Below, piece after piece: positions 35,772 through 47,845 of a DNA stretch of 64,000 nucleotides; position 1 is the stretch's first letter, and each line of letters opens with the position of its first letter. A model generated the notes under the pieces. The model ran no database searches and was not told where the DNA came from. It worked only from the letters and a program-made list of their open reading frames with translations. Where the stretch lies: positions 18,871,001-18,935,000 of the forward strand of contig OX335652.1 of the NCBI GenBank assembly GCA_946894095.1, in the 5' to 3' direction. The translations under genes and the position numbers were made by a program. The DNA comes from Incurvaria masculella. Lineage: Eukaryota; Arthropoda; Insecta; Lepidoptera; Incurvariidae.

Positions 35772-35940
35772 CACTTAAGCCCTTAATCGTTCACTTCTAA
35801 ACGCAGCTCGTGCGTCCTGTAACGCACGCTATTTCGCTCTATCACTTTTCACTTACCAGGTCGTCTGTCCAATTTAACACTTGGCCTCCCATACTACGTT
35901 TGCAGATACGTGGTCTCCAGAACTCATCTATTCCAAAGGA
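35772..35940 (-). pseudogene. C-terminal remnant of a LINE reverse transcriptase
   Basis: On the minus strand, 35940-35840 reads FWRPRICKRSMGGQ then VLNWTDDLV. The pattern W-R-P-R, K-R-S-x-G, W-T-D-D-L is typical of the C-terminus of insect LINE polyproteins. A short 3' UTR and a (GAT)n tail follow to the left. Everything upstream of this fragment is lost. Confidence 0.6.
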
Positions 35941-36075
35941 TATCGGTTCTGTGGCAGATATGGCCGGCACACTAAGACTTTAATTTGTTATTCGTGTGGA
36001 ATATGTCGGTCATTATCGTTGGTTGATGGATAACTTTAAATGTTACGTTATGATGGCCTAAATCGAACTGACTGT

Positions 36076-36325
36076 CAGATATTAGTAATAGTACCACATC
36101 ACATGGGAACTAGGTGCCATCCAGGACCTTCCTTATATTGCTCTGCTACGTACACTGAATTTGATGGAAAACATCGTTCATTCAATGCGATCGTACCGGC
36201 CCGGGCTAAATTAATCCTACCACCCAGTAAGTAAGGAAGGGGACCTACAGGGAATCCGAACCACGGCCAGCCTCAACGGTTGAAAATGGTCACCCATCCA
36301 GAACCAAACCGCGCTCAGAGGTGCT
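36076..36325 (-). mobile_element. 5S-derived SINE, decayed copy
   Basis: In reverse orientation: CACATGGGAACTAGGTGCC, CAGGACCTTCCTTATATTG, GATGGAAAACA, AGTAAGTAAGGAAGGGGACC, ATCCGAACCACGGCCAGCC, GGTCACCCATCC. The 5S-like part is diverged and the A-box end is missing. Confidence 0.85.
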
Positions 36326-38720
36326 TCCCCAGCTTATCGATTTACGTCGATCGATGTACGATTGAGTGTTATAGTGATTGCGGGATAAAAAATAAAAAAT
36401 AAAAAATGGGATAACGACATAAAAAGGTCTTGGATTAAATACACGATGAAAGTGGATTTCATACTGATCCCGTCACTTTAAAACATAAAACTTGTGTAAT
36501 TTGCGTAGCCGGTGTAACGATCGGCCTCATTGGTCATTTCGTACTTCCGCTTTTATCTCGGCCAAATTCAGCCGTTATCACATCGAGAACTTTGCAGCTC
36601 CTTGGCTGCCTACCCTCCAGTCGCGGTGTGACGTCACATTTCGGCCAAGGTTGCGCAGCAAAAGTTTCGGGATTTCAACCCAGAAACTGTAAACACATAA
36701 GCCATTTAGTTTTGAAACAACTGAATTTTGCAGAATTTGGCAACACATTTGTTTGCGTGCTTTTTAATCAGTATATTGGAACTTCTGAAGTTTCTGAAAA
36801 TTTTAAATGAAAAATGTGATATTTAATTTAATAGCAATAAAAATATATTTGCATTTTGACTTTTGGCTAAGTACGTTGTCGGTTTTTCTTCATCCGTTGT
36901 AAAATAACCGCCCTTAAAACGAATCCAAGAATGTGTAACAATATTTTAAAGGAAAATAAATGAATTAATAAATCGAAAAAGAGATTTTGGAGGGAGAATC
37001 TCCGTACAGATTGCCTTTCATTCGCGCATTATGCATGCGAGAAAATACGTAAGGAAGCTTAAGAATTTCAACCTTTTCCTATTTCTCCATAAACATAGTA
37101 TACCTCACCTCGTTTGCAAAACCTATTCATTGTTAAATTATTTCATAAATGAATGAACATTCGAAGGACTTCAGGATAATGGGCACGGAGGCCCTGCCTG
37201 TTCTGGGTCCTGTCGCCAGATTTTGAAGTTATTAAGGCTGGCGGGTTCGGTAGACACCGAGCCCTGCACCAGGAATCGACACTGCGAAGTTCTATAACTG
37301 CTTGAGCTGATGGATAGCTGGCAGGAGAGGTCGGGTGCTGACAGTACGGGAATACCTCTTCAGACGTTTAACACGGTGAGAATGAGCAGCTACTGTGTAC
37401 GGCTGGACCGTGCCTGGTAAACGCAACTGTTTACCGGGCACAGTTGCTCCAGGTCAAATCCTTCACGCATTCGAACTGTTTAACAGGGAGATGTGTGCAT
37501 TTGGGGAATAGTGTGAGGATGTATACCACACTGTATGGTATTGAAAATTACATGCGAACGAACGGGATGTCATGGTAAGAGGTATTACAGCGATCAGAGG
37601 GATTCCGATTTACTATTCGGTCCTTGTGGTGACCGAGGAGACCTTCCAGCTGTTTGAGGGATTCGCTCATACGTCGTTCCACAAGCTGGCGGAATATTGA
37701 TATTAGACGTTGCTATTTAAATGTTCTGATTAGTAGCCACGGGGATCGACGATCTCGTGTTAGTAACCAATCAGTTAGCTCGGCCACTGCCCAAAATTGA
37801 AAAAATAAGACTACATAAAAACGACTGAAGACAAAAATCTAACCGCTAGCGCCAATCGAGTGGACACCCGAAGAGGCCCAGACGGCAAGTCAGCTGTTTT
37901 GCTTTGTCGACTTCTTGTAGGGGTTGTGTCAGCAGCGATCATCGGATGTTAGTCGTATGACAAGATCATACAGATGCTACAGCCGGATGAAGGTAGACAA
38001 ATAAAGGCGCCTTTTGGAGCCAACGATTAGAGCCATATCCAAGCCAAGGGGTTAATATTTGAAACAAAATATATTTTTGTATTGTGTAATATGGATAACA
38101 CAGACTTTACAAAAGTTTAACATTACTCGTGCCTTCGTAATGCAAACGAGAAAGTTCCATACGCAAACAGGCTCCACATTTTCGTCAAGAACCGTAATCA
38201 CTGAGGCACTAGCGCGTATTGCCAGTGCAAAACCGTTCCAGAACTTGAAAGTAGGTCACAAGAGATATGTAACGAGCTAAAGCGATCGTTGGCACTCATA
38301 AAAATATATTGCACCACCACCAGTGGTCGCCGCGGGCCTGCGATGTATTCATATCCCGATAAACCCTTTTAGAGTAATCGAATGTGGGAACATATCCGCG
38401 GGCGCAACCAATCCGACCCGAATTTGTATAATGTTATTGCGTGGAGGTTGGCCGTTTTTCTATTATTTTCAGCTCGCCGTGAATATGGAAAATATATTGT
38501 CCACTCCCGCTGAAAGCTTCAATCCGTTGCCTTGGCGGGCAAGTCGGTGGAAACAGAGGCTACCATGGTAATGCCGGGTGAACAGCAAGTGAGTGATTAA
38601 ATCTTACGTTTCGTTTCGTCATGCGGAAGATTATAGGTTCAAATCCTCGCCCCTATCATGCACAAATTTCTTTCTCTTTCTGAGTTAGGTTAGTGCATTT
38701 CGTTATGATGGCGATCTGTT
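36326..38720. other. No gene identified
   Basis: A 2.4-kb stretch with a short AAAAAT array (36388-36408), more GC-rich patches at 36540-36660 and 37160-37480, and no frame above 82 aa. I could not assign any domain. Confidence 0.45.
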
Positions 38721-38905
38721 CCATGGTTTGGATACCATGTAAGTCTGTAGGTCCCCTTCCCCTACTAGGTGGTAGGGATAGGTTAGGTTCCTCGTCCGGG
38801 TTAGTAACGACCGTATTGGATGAAACCATGCTAAACGGGCAATAAAACGAATGAAAGTTCTTTGCATGACATCGAATTCATTCGGGAATGTGATGACGCA
38901 TTTCA
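38721..38905 (+). mobile_element. 5S-derived SINE, decayed internal part
   Basis: CCATGGTTTGGATACCATG corresponds to the T-arm-like CGTGGTTCGGATTCCACG, and is followed by CTGTAGGTCCCCTTCC, ACTAGGTGGTAGG, CCGGGTTAGTA and GGATGAAAC. The rest is eroded. Confidence 0.8.
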
Positions 38906-39109
38906 AATTCCATACACCACTATTGTATTTTGAATCTCCGATCTCCGCCAGATCCCGAATACAATGGGTAGTGACGGGTCGAAGGTGGCTATAAAATGTA
39001 AGCGCGCCTACATTGCTGCTAGCCGCCTGACAACAACTCACTCAACTGCCCACAGAATTGGGAACATGCTAGGGATGCCTTACAACCCGCTTCATTACAA
39101 CGCGCATTT

Positions 39110-40435
39110 TATCGCCATAGGATCCCAATAATGGCGTTGCTGCAGTTGCTCAGAAAATCCTAGGTTGCATTGACCAGGATATTCAATGGTATCCTGCGGA
39201 ACTTCTCGGCCGACTAGAAGACTGGGAAGGTCATCTTCTTCCCCAAGCCCGGCAAGGACCTCCGTCTACCTGCTAGCGACCGACCCATTACGCTACTGTC
39301 CCACACTGCGAAGCTCTTCGAGCGCCTGTTACTGAGGAGAATGCAGCCGCACGTGCCACTACGTGATGAGCAGTTTGGCTTCCGCAGTCAACACTCAACT
39401 ACTATCCAGCTCACGCGTATTCTGCACCACTTGACACTTGGCAGTTGAGCGTAACCGTGGCCGTTACACCGTGAGTGTTATTCTAAATATCGATAAGGCA
39501 TTTGACCGTTTAGGGCATGTGGGGCTTCTGCACAAGCTGCTGGAAACCACCACACTACTCGCAACCCTGAAGAGTCTTTTCTTGAAGGTCGTCGGTTTTA
39601 TGTCTTAGTGGAGGGGCATGACTCACCACGCGGCCGATCATGGCAGGCGTGTCACAGGGCAGTTGCCTATTGCTGATTCTCTATGCGGCCTACACGAAAG
39701 ATATTCCTTTCTTGTTAGGGTATCTACAGGAGTGGCAACAACACGTGACGATTGCGCTGTTTGCAAACGACAGCGAGTGCTTTGCCTCATCGTGCCGGGT
39801 GGAAATAGCAGCCTCAATAGCAGCGGTTACTGGACTTGCTACCTGAGTGGCTGGACAAGTGGAGAATGGCCGCCAATTTAGAGAAGACGATCGCCATCGT
39901 AACTGGCCAACAGCACACATACCCACGCAACCTGAACTCCGAGATCAGGACGTAGAGTGGCAATCCTCATTACGATACCTCAACTGTACCATTAACCAGT
40001 CATTGCACATGACGCCTATGGCAAAGCCTATGGCAAGGCCTATGTCATCCGATAAGCCAAGGCGGCAGGCGCACTCCTGAAGCCGGTCATCTCCTTTAGA
40101 CCGCCGTTGCTGAGGATCTACAAAAAGTACGTCCGCTTGCGACTCATCTAATACACAGCCCCAGCGTGTTATATGCTAAGCTAAGCCACTCCGAGGAAGA
40201 GAATCCAGGTCTAGCAAAACGTCACCCTCCGCATGATAGTGGGGACCGGGTGCTACGTATCGCCAACGACGTGCAGATGCCACCGGTGGAGGTATTCATT
40301 GTGAAGCTCACGCGCTGCATGTTTGAGCGCGCTGATGCCTCACCACATCCACACCTCCCGAATCTTGCTCCCCTGCACGAGCGGCCATCCGAAGGACGTC
40401 CATTGCCCCGAGATTCGCCCAGCGTGAATCTTAAT
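39110..40435 (+). pseudogene. Degenerate LINE reverse transcriptase (Jockey-type)
   Basis: Reading across frames, the order matches an RT: KTGKVIFFPKPGKDLRLPA, RPITLLSHTAKLFERLL, FGFRSQHSTT, an IDKAFDR motif A near 39490, GVSQGSC near 39648, FAND (39760-39771) where a catalytic YADD is expected, WLDKW, WQSSLRYLNCTI, and a C-terminal CMFERADA, RPSEGRPLPRD ending near 40430. Stops (for example TAG at 39215-39217) and several frame changes interrupt it, and the first catalytic Asp is Asn. It is an old, inactive copy; the endonuclease is not visible upstream. Confidence 0.88.
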
Positions 40436-40502
40436 ATTAATCTTGAATCTTGAGCGGTTGACCAAGGACCGGCAATGCAGAGCATGCCAAGAAGCAGTCC
40501 GG

Positions 40503-40895
40503 GTATTGTATTGTATTGTTTATTCATCATCCGTAGACAGTACACTGCACTCGGAGTTTTCATATTTTAACATTGGCCAGTTCAGCAAAATAAAACACAG
40601 CGAAGAAGAACTGGAAAGAAACTCCGCCGTTTTTATTTTTCAACGTCCACTTAGTCTAAATTTACAAAAGTGTTTTTGTCAATTTTTTTAACAAAAACGT
40701 AGGTAACACACTAAATTAACATTCGTTCACAAAAAATAACAATTCATGCCGTATGCAACAGTTCATGACAAATATAATTTTATTTGCAAAGACTATCCCC
40801 ACCAACTCTAAAAAAAAATCTATCAAATAAATGTACTATGAACTATGAACTAACATGTTGCCAATTGGAGCAGGCCAGTCCCCACAAACAGGGGT
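40503..40895 (+). repeat. Dispersed repeat shared with 34275-34660
   Basis: It starts with a TATTGTATTGTATTG run, then CACTGCACTCGG, GGCCAGTTCAGC, GCGAAGAAGAACTGG, ATGCAACAGTTCATGACAAA, ATGTTGCCAATTGGAGCAGG and CAGTCCCCACAAAC. It is separated from the preceding LINE pseudogene by about 70 bases. Confidence 0.7.
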
Positions 40896-41436
40896 ACCCT
40901 CAGGCCCGTTGCGTTACGTTACGAAGACTCTGTTGATTTTCTCGAGTTCCAACGACATGTATGAACACGTAAGAACTTCACAGGACGCTATTTAGTGCAA
41001 CGAACGTTCGATGTTGCGCGTACCGAATTTGTAAGCGAACTAACTACGGTTAAACGTTTTCCGCTAACTCGTGGCTACGCTGCCGCCATGCGAAAGAGTT
41101 TTGATCGCTACTCCTGTACTTCTGTTCTCGCTGTCTATGCATGTACGAACGCTGCCGCAAATGTTGGTCTGTAGACTGACAACATTCCGTTAAGTACGTT
41201 AATTAAAATATAAAAGCCTTTATTGGCGTGAGAGAATTATTTGCTATATTTCTCTCGGTGCCCGCTGCTTTCGAGTTTGTATCTGGGTTGGTTGCATTTT
41301 GCTGACCGAAATTTCCCTATTGATATATGAATATTTTATGACTGTAAAAGTGGGCTAGTTAAATTCGAATAATATGTATCGTATACGATACTATAGACTA
41401 CTATGTTTTATTGTAGGCTTGTATATAAGTTGAATA
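40896..41436. other. No gene seen
   Basis: Moderately CG-rich at 40905-41160, then AT-rich; no recognised element. Confidence 0.5.
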
Positions 41437-41490
41437 GTTTTTAGGGTTCCGTGCTATAACTAACCCTCCGCTGTCCGGCCGTCCGTCCTT
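41437..41490 (+). mobile_element. (GTCY)n-bearing MITE, end fragment
   Basis: TTTTTAGGGTTCCGTG, CTCCGCTGTCCG and GTCCGTCC remain. Confidence 0.75.
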
Positions 41491-41691
41491 GAAATTGTGT
41501 CCACAGATTGCGTATGCTCGTATAATTACCCATGAAGCAATACATTTTTCTTTAATACATTGATAAAAGAAAAGCCCTGCAAAAAGAATTAATTTATGAA
41601 CATACTGCAAAAGATACCATTTGCGGCTATTCGGTCTTCCAATTTTGTCACCTGCTAAATACCCATAATTTGGATTTCTCCTATGCTTAGG

Positions 41692-41724
41692 GTCCTTGCT
41701 TTACGGTCGATTATACAGACATAA
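41692..41724 (+). repeat. Fragment of the TTCACGGTCGATTATAC terminal repeat
   Basis: GTCCTTGCTTTACGGTCG and ATTATACAGACAT match the right inverted repeat of the element at 30755-31188. Confidence 0.6.
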
Positions 41725-41946
41725 AAATACTTTTGCTAGAAACTGTTTTCACACAGTTAGGAAAACAGTGAGAGAAAACAGTAATGGCACACAGTTTAAA
41801 AACAATGAAAATATACATTTACATTATTCACTTAGAGTAGCCAATTTTCTTAGTTGCAGCTAGATTCACAGACTTCTTTTTCAAAAATCATTCAATCTAA
41901 AACACTTAGCATAAGAAGATTTTAATAAACTCGCTTTTTACAAGAT

Positions 41947-42316
41947 CAAAACCCGCCAAGAACGAGTCGGACTCGCACACGAAGGGTTCCGTACAATTGT
42001 ACAAGATTTAACATAAAAGAAATCAGGTTTTTTTTATGGAGCCCCCTTTAATTTTTTATTGTTTTTTCATTTCACCTATTTGTTGTTGAATGAATGAATG
42101 AATGAATTTTTATTCAGTATTATTGATAAATTGTTATAGCGGCAAAATAAATAAATCTGTGAAAATTTCAGCTGCCTACCTATTACGGTTCATGAGATAG
42201 AGCCCTGTGACAGACAGACGGACGGACGGACGTACGGACGGATGGACGGACGGACGGACAGCGGAGGCTTAGTAATAGGGTTCCGTTTTCACCCTTTGGG
42301 TACGGCACCCTAAAAA
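41947..42316 (-). mobile_element. (GTCY)n-bearing MITE, full length
   Basis: It runs from AACCCGCCAAGAACGAGTC and GACTCGCACACGAAGG through a (GAAT)n run (42090-42112), GCTGCCTACCTATTACGG, the GGACGGACGG microsatellite (42216-42260), TTAGTAATAGGGTTCCG, to GGGTACGGCACCCTAAAAA. Confidence 0.9.
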
Positions 42317-43312
42317 GCATACAATCCAAAATGATTATCGTATCCATAAAAATACATACACAGCACCCAAAGTTTACGTCTTGTTCTGTAGACCGTACAT
42401 ATAGCGATCCCGAAAATCATTATCTAAATTGATTTCCACAAAGGATTCTCGGTGTGTGGCTCTCGCCGCCACTACGCCGAAAGGTGTAAGAAAGCGTTTC
42501 CACAATCACTTTTCCGGCAATATCTTACTCGCAGGGGTGGATTTATCATTTTTTTGTTATTTTGACGTGTGTAATGAGGGTGAAAAATAGCGAGTCGCGT
42601 CCGCTAGATGGCTCTGGAGGGCGCCGTGTAGGGTTAGGTGAGGCGCGATTGATTTTCACCATTACTCATAATAAGCGGAACGGGTAGGGTGCTGGTAACT
42701 TGCATGCGTGGTTGAGTGTGGTAAGGTTTTCTGCATCTTCGGATAACTAGAAACATTGAAGTTGTTATATTGTTAGTTATACAAAAATACAATTGTTTTG
42801 TATTGTATTGTTAACAATACAATACAATACAATACAATAACTATTATGTTTAGTGCCGGTGTTGGAAGATTTGCATGCTTGTTACGAATCATTCTACAAG
42901 CCAGAAAGAAATCTATCGACAACGGTCAAATACTAGACTTTCACCTTTATCATTTTCCCCTTCAAAGATTTCCTCCGTTTCATGAATGCATGGTTATTAT
43001 TGAACATGTATGTAAACTAATTAAAGATATTTTGTATTCGTTAAATTTATGGTTTATCATATGTAAAATATTACCCATATGTATATGTTTTATAGTATTC
43101 CTTTTTAGTATCAGTTCAATCATTCAATGTTAATTATTTTTACAATTGTTTTCTATAAATAAGCGAAATAAAAAAAACGCCTTCATTTAGTTAATAAAAT
43201 ACTACCTAATGTCGTCGGGAGGAAAATGACTTTTAGTTAAAATTATACAAATTTTCGTGTTAAAATTATTCAGTATTTTATAAAATACACAAAATGTGCT
43301 GACGGGATTTTA
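42317..43312. other. No gene seen
   Basis: It contains an (ATACA)n-type run (42798-42840, GTATTG/CAATAC on both sides of a small hairpin) and AT-rich sequence. The 111-aa frame at 42798-43133 begins in the microsatellite and is not a credible gene. Confidence 0.5.
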
Positions 43313-43681
43313 TTAAGGCTGTTCTGACCCATATAAAGTTGTTTGCACACATACCGCAAAAAGTAATGCACTTTAAGCCACGAATTAATAATAAAAGTTT
43401 AATATATTCATATTACTTGCAGCGAAAACAATTTCACAATTTCAGGATTATTGGTTTTGTTACAATTTATTTAAATACGATTTTTATTTAACAGCGCCAT
43501 CTAACGGTGTAAAACTTCTAATCGGCAATTACAACGAAACCATTAAACCTGAAATTGTGAATATGTTTTCGCTGCAACTACTATGGCTATATTTAATATT
43601 TTTGACGAATTCGTGCCTTAAAGTGCAATACTTTTTGTGTACTGTGTAAAAAAAACATTGTATGGGTCGGAACATCATTAA
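43313..43681. mobile_element. TTAA-flanked MITE, copy 2
   Basis: Same orientation as 28380-28753 and very similar. TTAA lies at 43313-43316 and 43678-43681. The 73-aa minus-strand frame here is element sequence, not a gene. Confidence 0.85.
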
Positions 43682-43778
43682 CAAGGAAAAACAAGTATTC
43701 CGATGAATTGAGTACCTCCTCCCTTCTTGAGGTCGGTAAAAGACACACATAGTCCTACTTTGGCTCGAAAACTTTTAG

Positions 43779-43945
43779 GCTGAGATAAATAGTCGTAACA
43801 AAAACTAAGGCTAACGAAAAGTAGTACTTTGCGACGTCACTTTGCTTTACTTTGAAATTTCGTCCATACAAAATGTGTCAAAGTGACGTCACAAAGTACT
43901 ACTTTTCGTTAATCTTAGTTTTTGTTACGACTATTTATCTCAGCC
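43779..43945. mobile_element. CRE-containing foldback element, copy 1
   Basis: A ~63-bp arm GGCTGAGATAAATAGTCG, TAACAAAAACTAAG, GAAAAGTAGTACTTTG, CGACGTCAC is mirrored by its reverse complement ending CTATTTATCTCAGCC, with a ~40-base loop. The right arm holds the palindrome GTGACGTCAC (43883-43892), a consensus CREB/ATF site. Related tandem copies occur at 53032-53290. Confidence 0.85.
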
Positions 43946-45172
43946 ATAGACTCTTTAGACTCTTTCAACCTTGGTCACCTTGTGCAACGTTGCATACATT
44001 TGTAGTGCATGTTGCATTTATTAAGTTAAAAAATATTCGTTTTCGAGAGGTAATCAGAAGTATTGAGAAAGATAATAATTACTTATATCTAAATCCGCGG
44101 AAATTAGCTACTCAGTGTGTAAAATTAGAATATTTTTCATATTAAGCCTGGTTTTCACCAACACCTGATTTATTTTAAGTGCTAATTATCTTGTACTGGT
44201 GTCGATTGCAAGATGGTAAGAAAGGCCCTTAATATGTGGCGATTAAGCTAATCAGCAGTAGTGAAGAAGGCCCTAAGTAAGATTAAAAAAAAACATGATT
44301 TATGCATCATAAGAAATGTATGTTTGAAATGGATGTAATTATATGTTTTCGGTTACAAATGTATCACGAATCATTTTCGGAATGACTCATCAGTATTAGG
44401 AGAATACATTTTGATTTTCCTTTTGGAAAGGAGTTGCAGCTTTAGCGCAAATACAAAATCACAGGTTCAGTAAAATCACTCCACAAACACTGCTCCGGAG
44501 ATAAAGCTGCTAACCGTAATTTAAATCTTTTAAAAGCCCATCGCTCAAGCTACCGCGTTAGAAAATCTGAGCTCAACTTTTTGAATAACTTCATCGTCGG
44601 TGGGGTCAGAGTCCCTTTCATTTGCCGAGGCCGGTGGTTAGTGAAACGTGTTACCGGCGCGGGCTCCTAGTAAGTGAAACAAACTTTTGAACGGCGAAGA
44701 AGCGGTGCAATTTAGCGCTAGTGTTAAATCGCGGGCCGCGATAAAAGTGTTATAAATCGATTCTGCCAAGTTAAAGAACTAAATGGGTCGTAAAAATTAA
44801 TAGGTCTCCTCCGGGTGGCAGGACGGGTAGGCCGCTCTAGGGACGTACCGGAGTCGATGAACAAAAATTTCGATACATTTTTTATTTTTTTAGCATCCAA
44901 AATCATATACAATACAATATCCTTCTGAAATAGAAACAATTATTTTTTTTATATTTCCATACTTTTTTTTACGATTCCAATAGCTAGACCGTTCACCCCG
45001 TGGTGAAATGGTTGGAAGATATACACATATATAAAGATAAAATTGCGTTTTTAGTAGTTTTTTGAATGAAATAATTAAAAAAAAAGTTCATGTGTAATTA
45101 TGGGTCATTCAAGTGTAATTATGGGTTTAGGTGAAAATTAATAACATATACAAAATATATAGTTTTATGAAA
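43946..45172. other. No gene seen
   Basis: AT-rich; the 97-aa frame at 43852-44145 begins inside the foldback and is not recognisable. A GC-richer patch lies at 44590-44680. Confidence 0.5.
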
Positions 45173-45310
45173 AACTAGCTGCGGTACCCGGCACCGCTCG
45201 GGTTAGCGTCGGCTAAATTATTTCATGGATAAAAAGTATCCGACATGGCTGATCCAAAATAGGGTCAAACAGGTCCAGGACAATGTATCCATCTACCAAA
45301 TTTAATCAAG
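45173..45310 (+). repeat. Dispersed LINE-tail-like repeat
   Basis: ACTAGCTGCGGTACCCGGC, CCGCTCGGGTTAGCG, AAAAAGTATCCGACATGG and TCTACCAAATTTAATCA are of the type seen next to common lepidopteran LINE or Helitron-like repeats. Assignment from memory only. Confidence 0.45.
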
Positions 45311-46370
45311 ATCGTTCGAGATGAAATAGCATGATTTAATGAGAAACATCCAATAATTCCCATTTAGAGCTTCGTTGACATTTGGTGGCTATTTAAAAAA
45401 AATGCATTTACCGCCAGAACCTTTCTGCACTTGCACTGCAACATTGTTTACCTAGTAAGTAAGTAACGTGTAATGTAGGTAAGTTTTTCGTGGACTCCAA
45501 CCCACAGCCAGCGTCAACATCGAAAACAGTAACCCATCTCGAACCTGACAGCTCCCAGAGATCCTATACATTGATAAAATACGCACATAAATCGGGTTAG
45601 TGGTTCGCAAGTTATAAGAATTTAACACTCACTACTCACCCTTCAGGTAATGAAGCGTTATATTATGTAGCCTATAAGTTTTGAGTAGAATCAGGCTAGA
45701 CGTAGATACAATCCGCATCTAAATCGAGTAATTGGTTCTCAAGGATTTTGCCAAGTAGTCCTAAAGTTGCGGGAAATACCAAGCTGTACCCGCCCCCCCC
45801 CCCTCCCCGCACCCGCCCCCGTCGGACCGCCCGCCTAATCACGAACTAAACAAACACTAACTAACTAAACACTCTGCACAAAACACGATATACGAATTTG
45901 TTTCGTGTATCAGTTGACAAAAGCAAACTCAATAGATTAGGTAACAGACATTTTTTTTTTTTAAATTTGATATCACTTGAAGTCAAATATTGTTTTATTT
46001 ATTTAAAATTTGGATATTAAAAATAATAAAACACTGTTGGTAACGCGATTTTTGTTTGACTGATGTAATGACGTGGAAACTAATGCAGTTTATCTCGCGT
46101 GCCGAAACTAATACAAAAGAAACGCGAGTTTCGGAACTCGACATTAAACTCCTCCAACTATGTATTCTGTGATCCAACGCACACACGCACATTGTTTTGA
46201 TAGATATGATCTTTGACGTTAGGAACACACCTACATTACTTAGACAACTGTGAGTGCTTGTAATTTAATATGACCTTTATACCATAGCAATAAAGCTCAA
46301 ATTGACTACGTTTTAGTTACAAATCATTTGTATGGGAAAAAGAAAAGGGCTATTTTTAGGGTTTTTCCGG
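45311..46370. other. No gene seen; C-rich tract
   Basis: A cytosine-rich tract (45791-45832) sits in otherwise AT-rich sequence. Confidence 0.5.
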
Positions 46371-46515
46371 CAATAATTCTAATTTTTCTCGCCGTAAAAA
46401 CCATCCTTGAACTTCAACGAACATTTTAAAAAAAGATTTGGCCAAATTGGTTTAGGCGTTGTTGAGTTATGCGCTTACCAACACATTTTGCGATTCATTT
46501 TTATATTATAGAAAG
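46371..46515 (+). repeat. Dispersed repeat (AACCATCCTTGAACTTCAA type)
   Basis: AACCATCCTTGAACTTCAA, AAAAAAGATTTGGCCAAATTGG, shortened in common, GTTGTTGAGTTATGCGCTTA and CAACACATTTTGCGATTC form a pattern I recall as widespread in insect genomes. Class not certain. Confidence 0.5.
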
Positions 46516-46654
46516 ATAAATTTCTAATTGACTGTACTGTTTATAACACAATATGTTTGTTGGTTGTGAGTGAAGTAGAATAAGCAAGATTTCATTTCAG
46601 ATTGATTTTGAATTTAAGAATGTTAAATGCGGCAACTAGCTTACGCTAGCCCCT

Positions 46655-46790
46655 GACATAAAAGGCACCCGACGATCACACCATATTTGAAGGATCCTAG
46701 AATGTACTTTGGGGGAAATACTTCGGCAGGAACTGTATTCCACAATTTACCGTCTCTACTAATGACAAATTGTAGTTGAGGGGCGACTAA
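46655..46790 (-). pseudogene. Possible C-terminal scrap of a LINE reverse transcriptase
   Basis: The minus strand around 46780-46670 reads approximately RDGKLWNTVPAEVFPPKY, resembling GKLWNRLPAEV in the LINE fragment at 47846-48350 and the usual LINE C-terminus. Confidence 0.45.
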
Positions 46791-46935
46791 TGAGTGAGCG
46801 GCCAGGATTTCGATTAAACTGAACGTTCAAATGTAAAATATTAGACAGGATGTTTTTTTTTGGCTATTATTGGGATGGTGAAGTAAAAAAGGTGCGAGCT
46901 TTATATGGGATACATCTTTGGTGAATTCATACGCT

Positions 46936-47200
46936 TAAAAAAACCGGCCAAGTGCGAGTCAGACTCGCACACGAATACCAAATCGTCAAATAAAAAAAAA
47001 ACAGTTTTTTTGTATGTAACCTTTCTTTTTTTTACTTTACCTATTTGTTGTGATAGCAGCAAAATAAATACACACACTTTAAAAATTTTAGCTGTCTAAC
47101 TAGTACGGTCCAAAAGATACAGCCCTGTGACAGACGGACGGATGGACAGCGGTGGCTTAGTAATAGGGTTCGGTCGGCACCCTTTTGGTACGGAACCCTA
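46936..47200 (-). mobile_element. (GTCY)n-bearing MITE, full length
   Basis: AAACCGGCCAAGTGCGAGTC, CAGACTCGCACACGAA, CACACACTTTAAAAATTTTAG, CAGCCCTGTGACAGACGG, then GTTCGGTCGGCACCC and GGTACGGAACCCTAA. The microsatellite is short (47135-47150). Confidence 0.88.
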
Positions 47201-47845
47201 ATTAAGTATATTTATAATATTTGGACACTTAGATTCGCCTTTAGTACAACACTAGGCAGCACGACGCGTTACGCGGGGGGGGGGGGGTGGGGGGGCGGCA
47301 GTAGCGGCACCTTCACACAGCTCGTCCCGCCGAGCTGCATGTGAAATGCTGCGACATAAATAAAACGATAATATATCACCGCCGACCTTAGCTTCTCCCT
47401 TTGTCCCCTCGAATCGACGACCGAAGCAAAATGCACCTTGGCCCAACATAAATATGTCACACAGTGTAATGGCGGCGACGCAGGCAATTTGTTTTTAGAG
47501 CCTGGACGCTATCGCCATTTCTAAACTATATGGTGACTCTTCAGTCGACACGGCGATGAATACATTTTAATAATGTGTCGTCATTGAAAGGAATTTGAAT
47601 GGCGTCGTAGCGTTGGGGACGTTGGAATTTGTCGGTTTATTAGGACCGAAAGGTTATTAAAAAATTATGGGAAATTGTTAAAAGGTGATAACTTGATTGT
47701 GGGCATAATATTATGATGAATATCTAATGAATTTTAACAAGAAAAAATTATAAATTGACAACAGAAAAGAGGGTGAATCTTTATCGCTTCTTCTAAAGAA
47801 ATATATAGAATACTGTTCGTCAATGAGTGCTATGCCCCAGCTTTT
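47201..47845. other. No gene seen
   Basis: Besides the G-run, GC-richer sequence at 47300-47520 with short minus-strand frames lacking known motifs. Confidence 0.45.
47275..47295 (+). repeat. G13-T-G7 run
   Basis: The G-rich run could form a G-quadruplex; its length may be unreliable. Confidence 0.85.

Noticed and set aside
42798..43133. 111-aa frame
   Set aside because: It begins in a microsatellite and has no motif.
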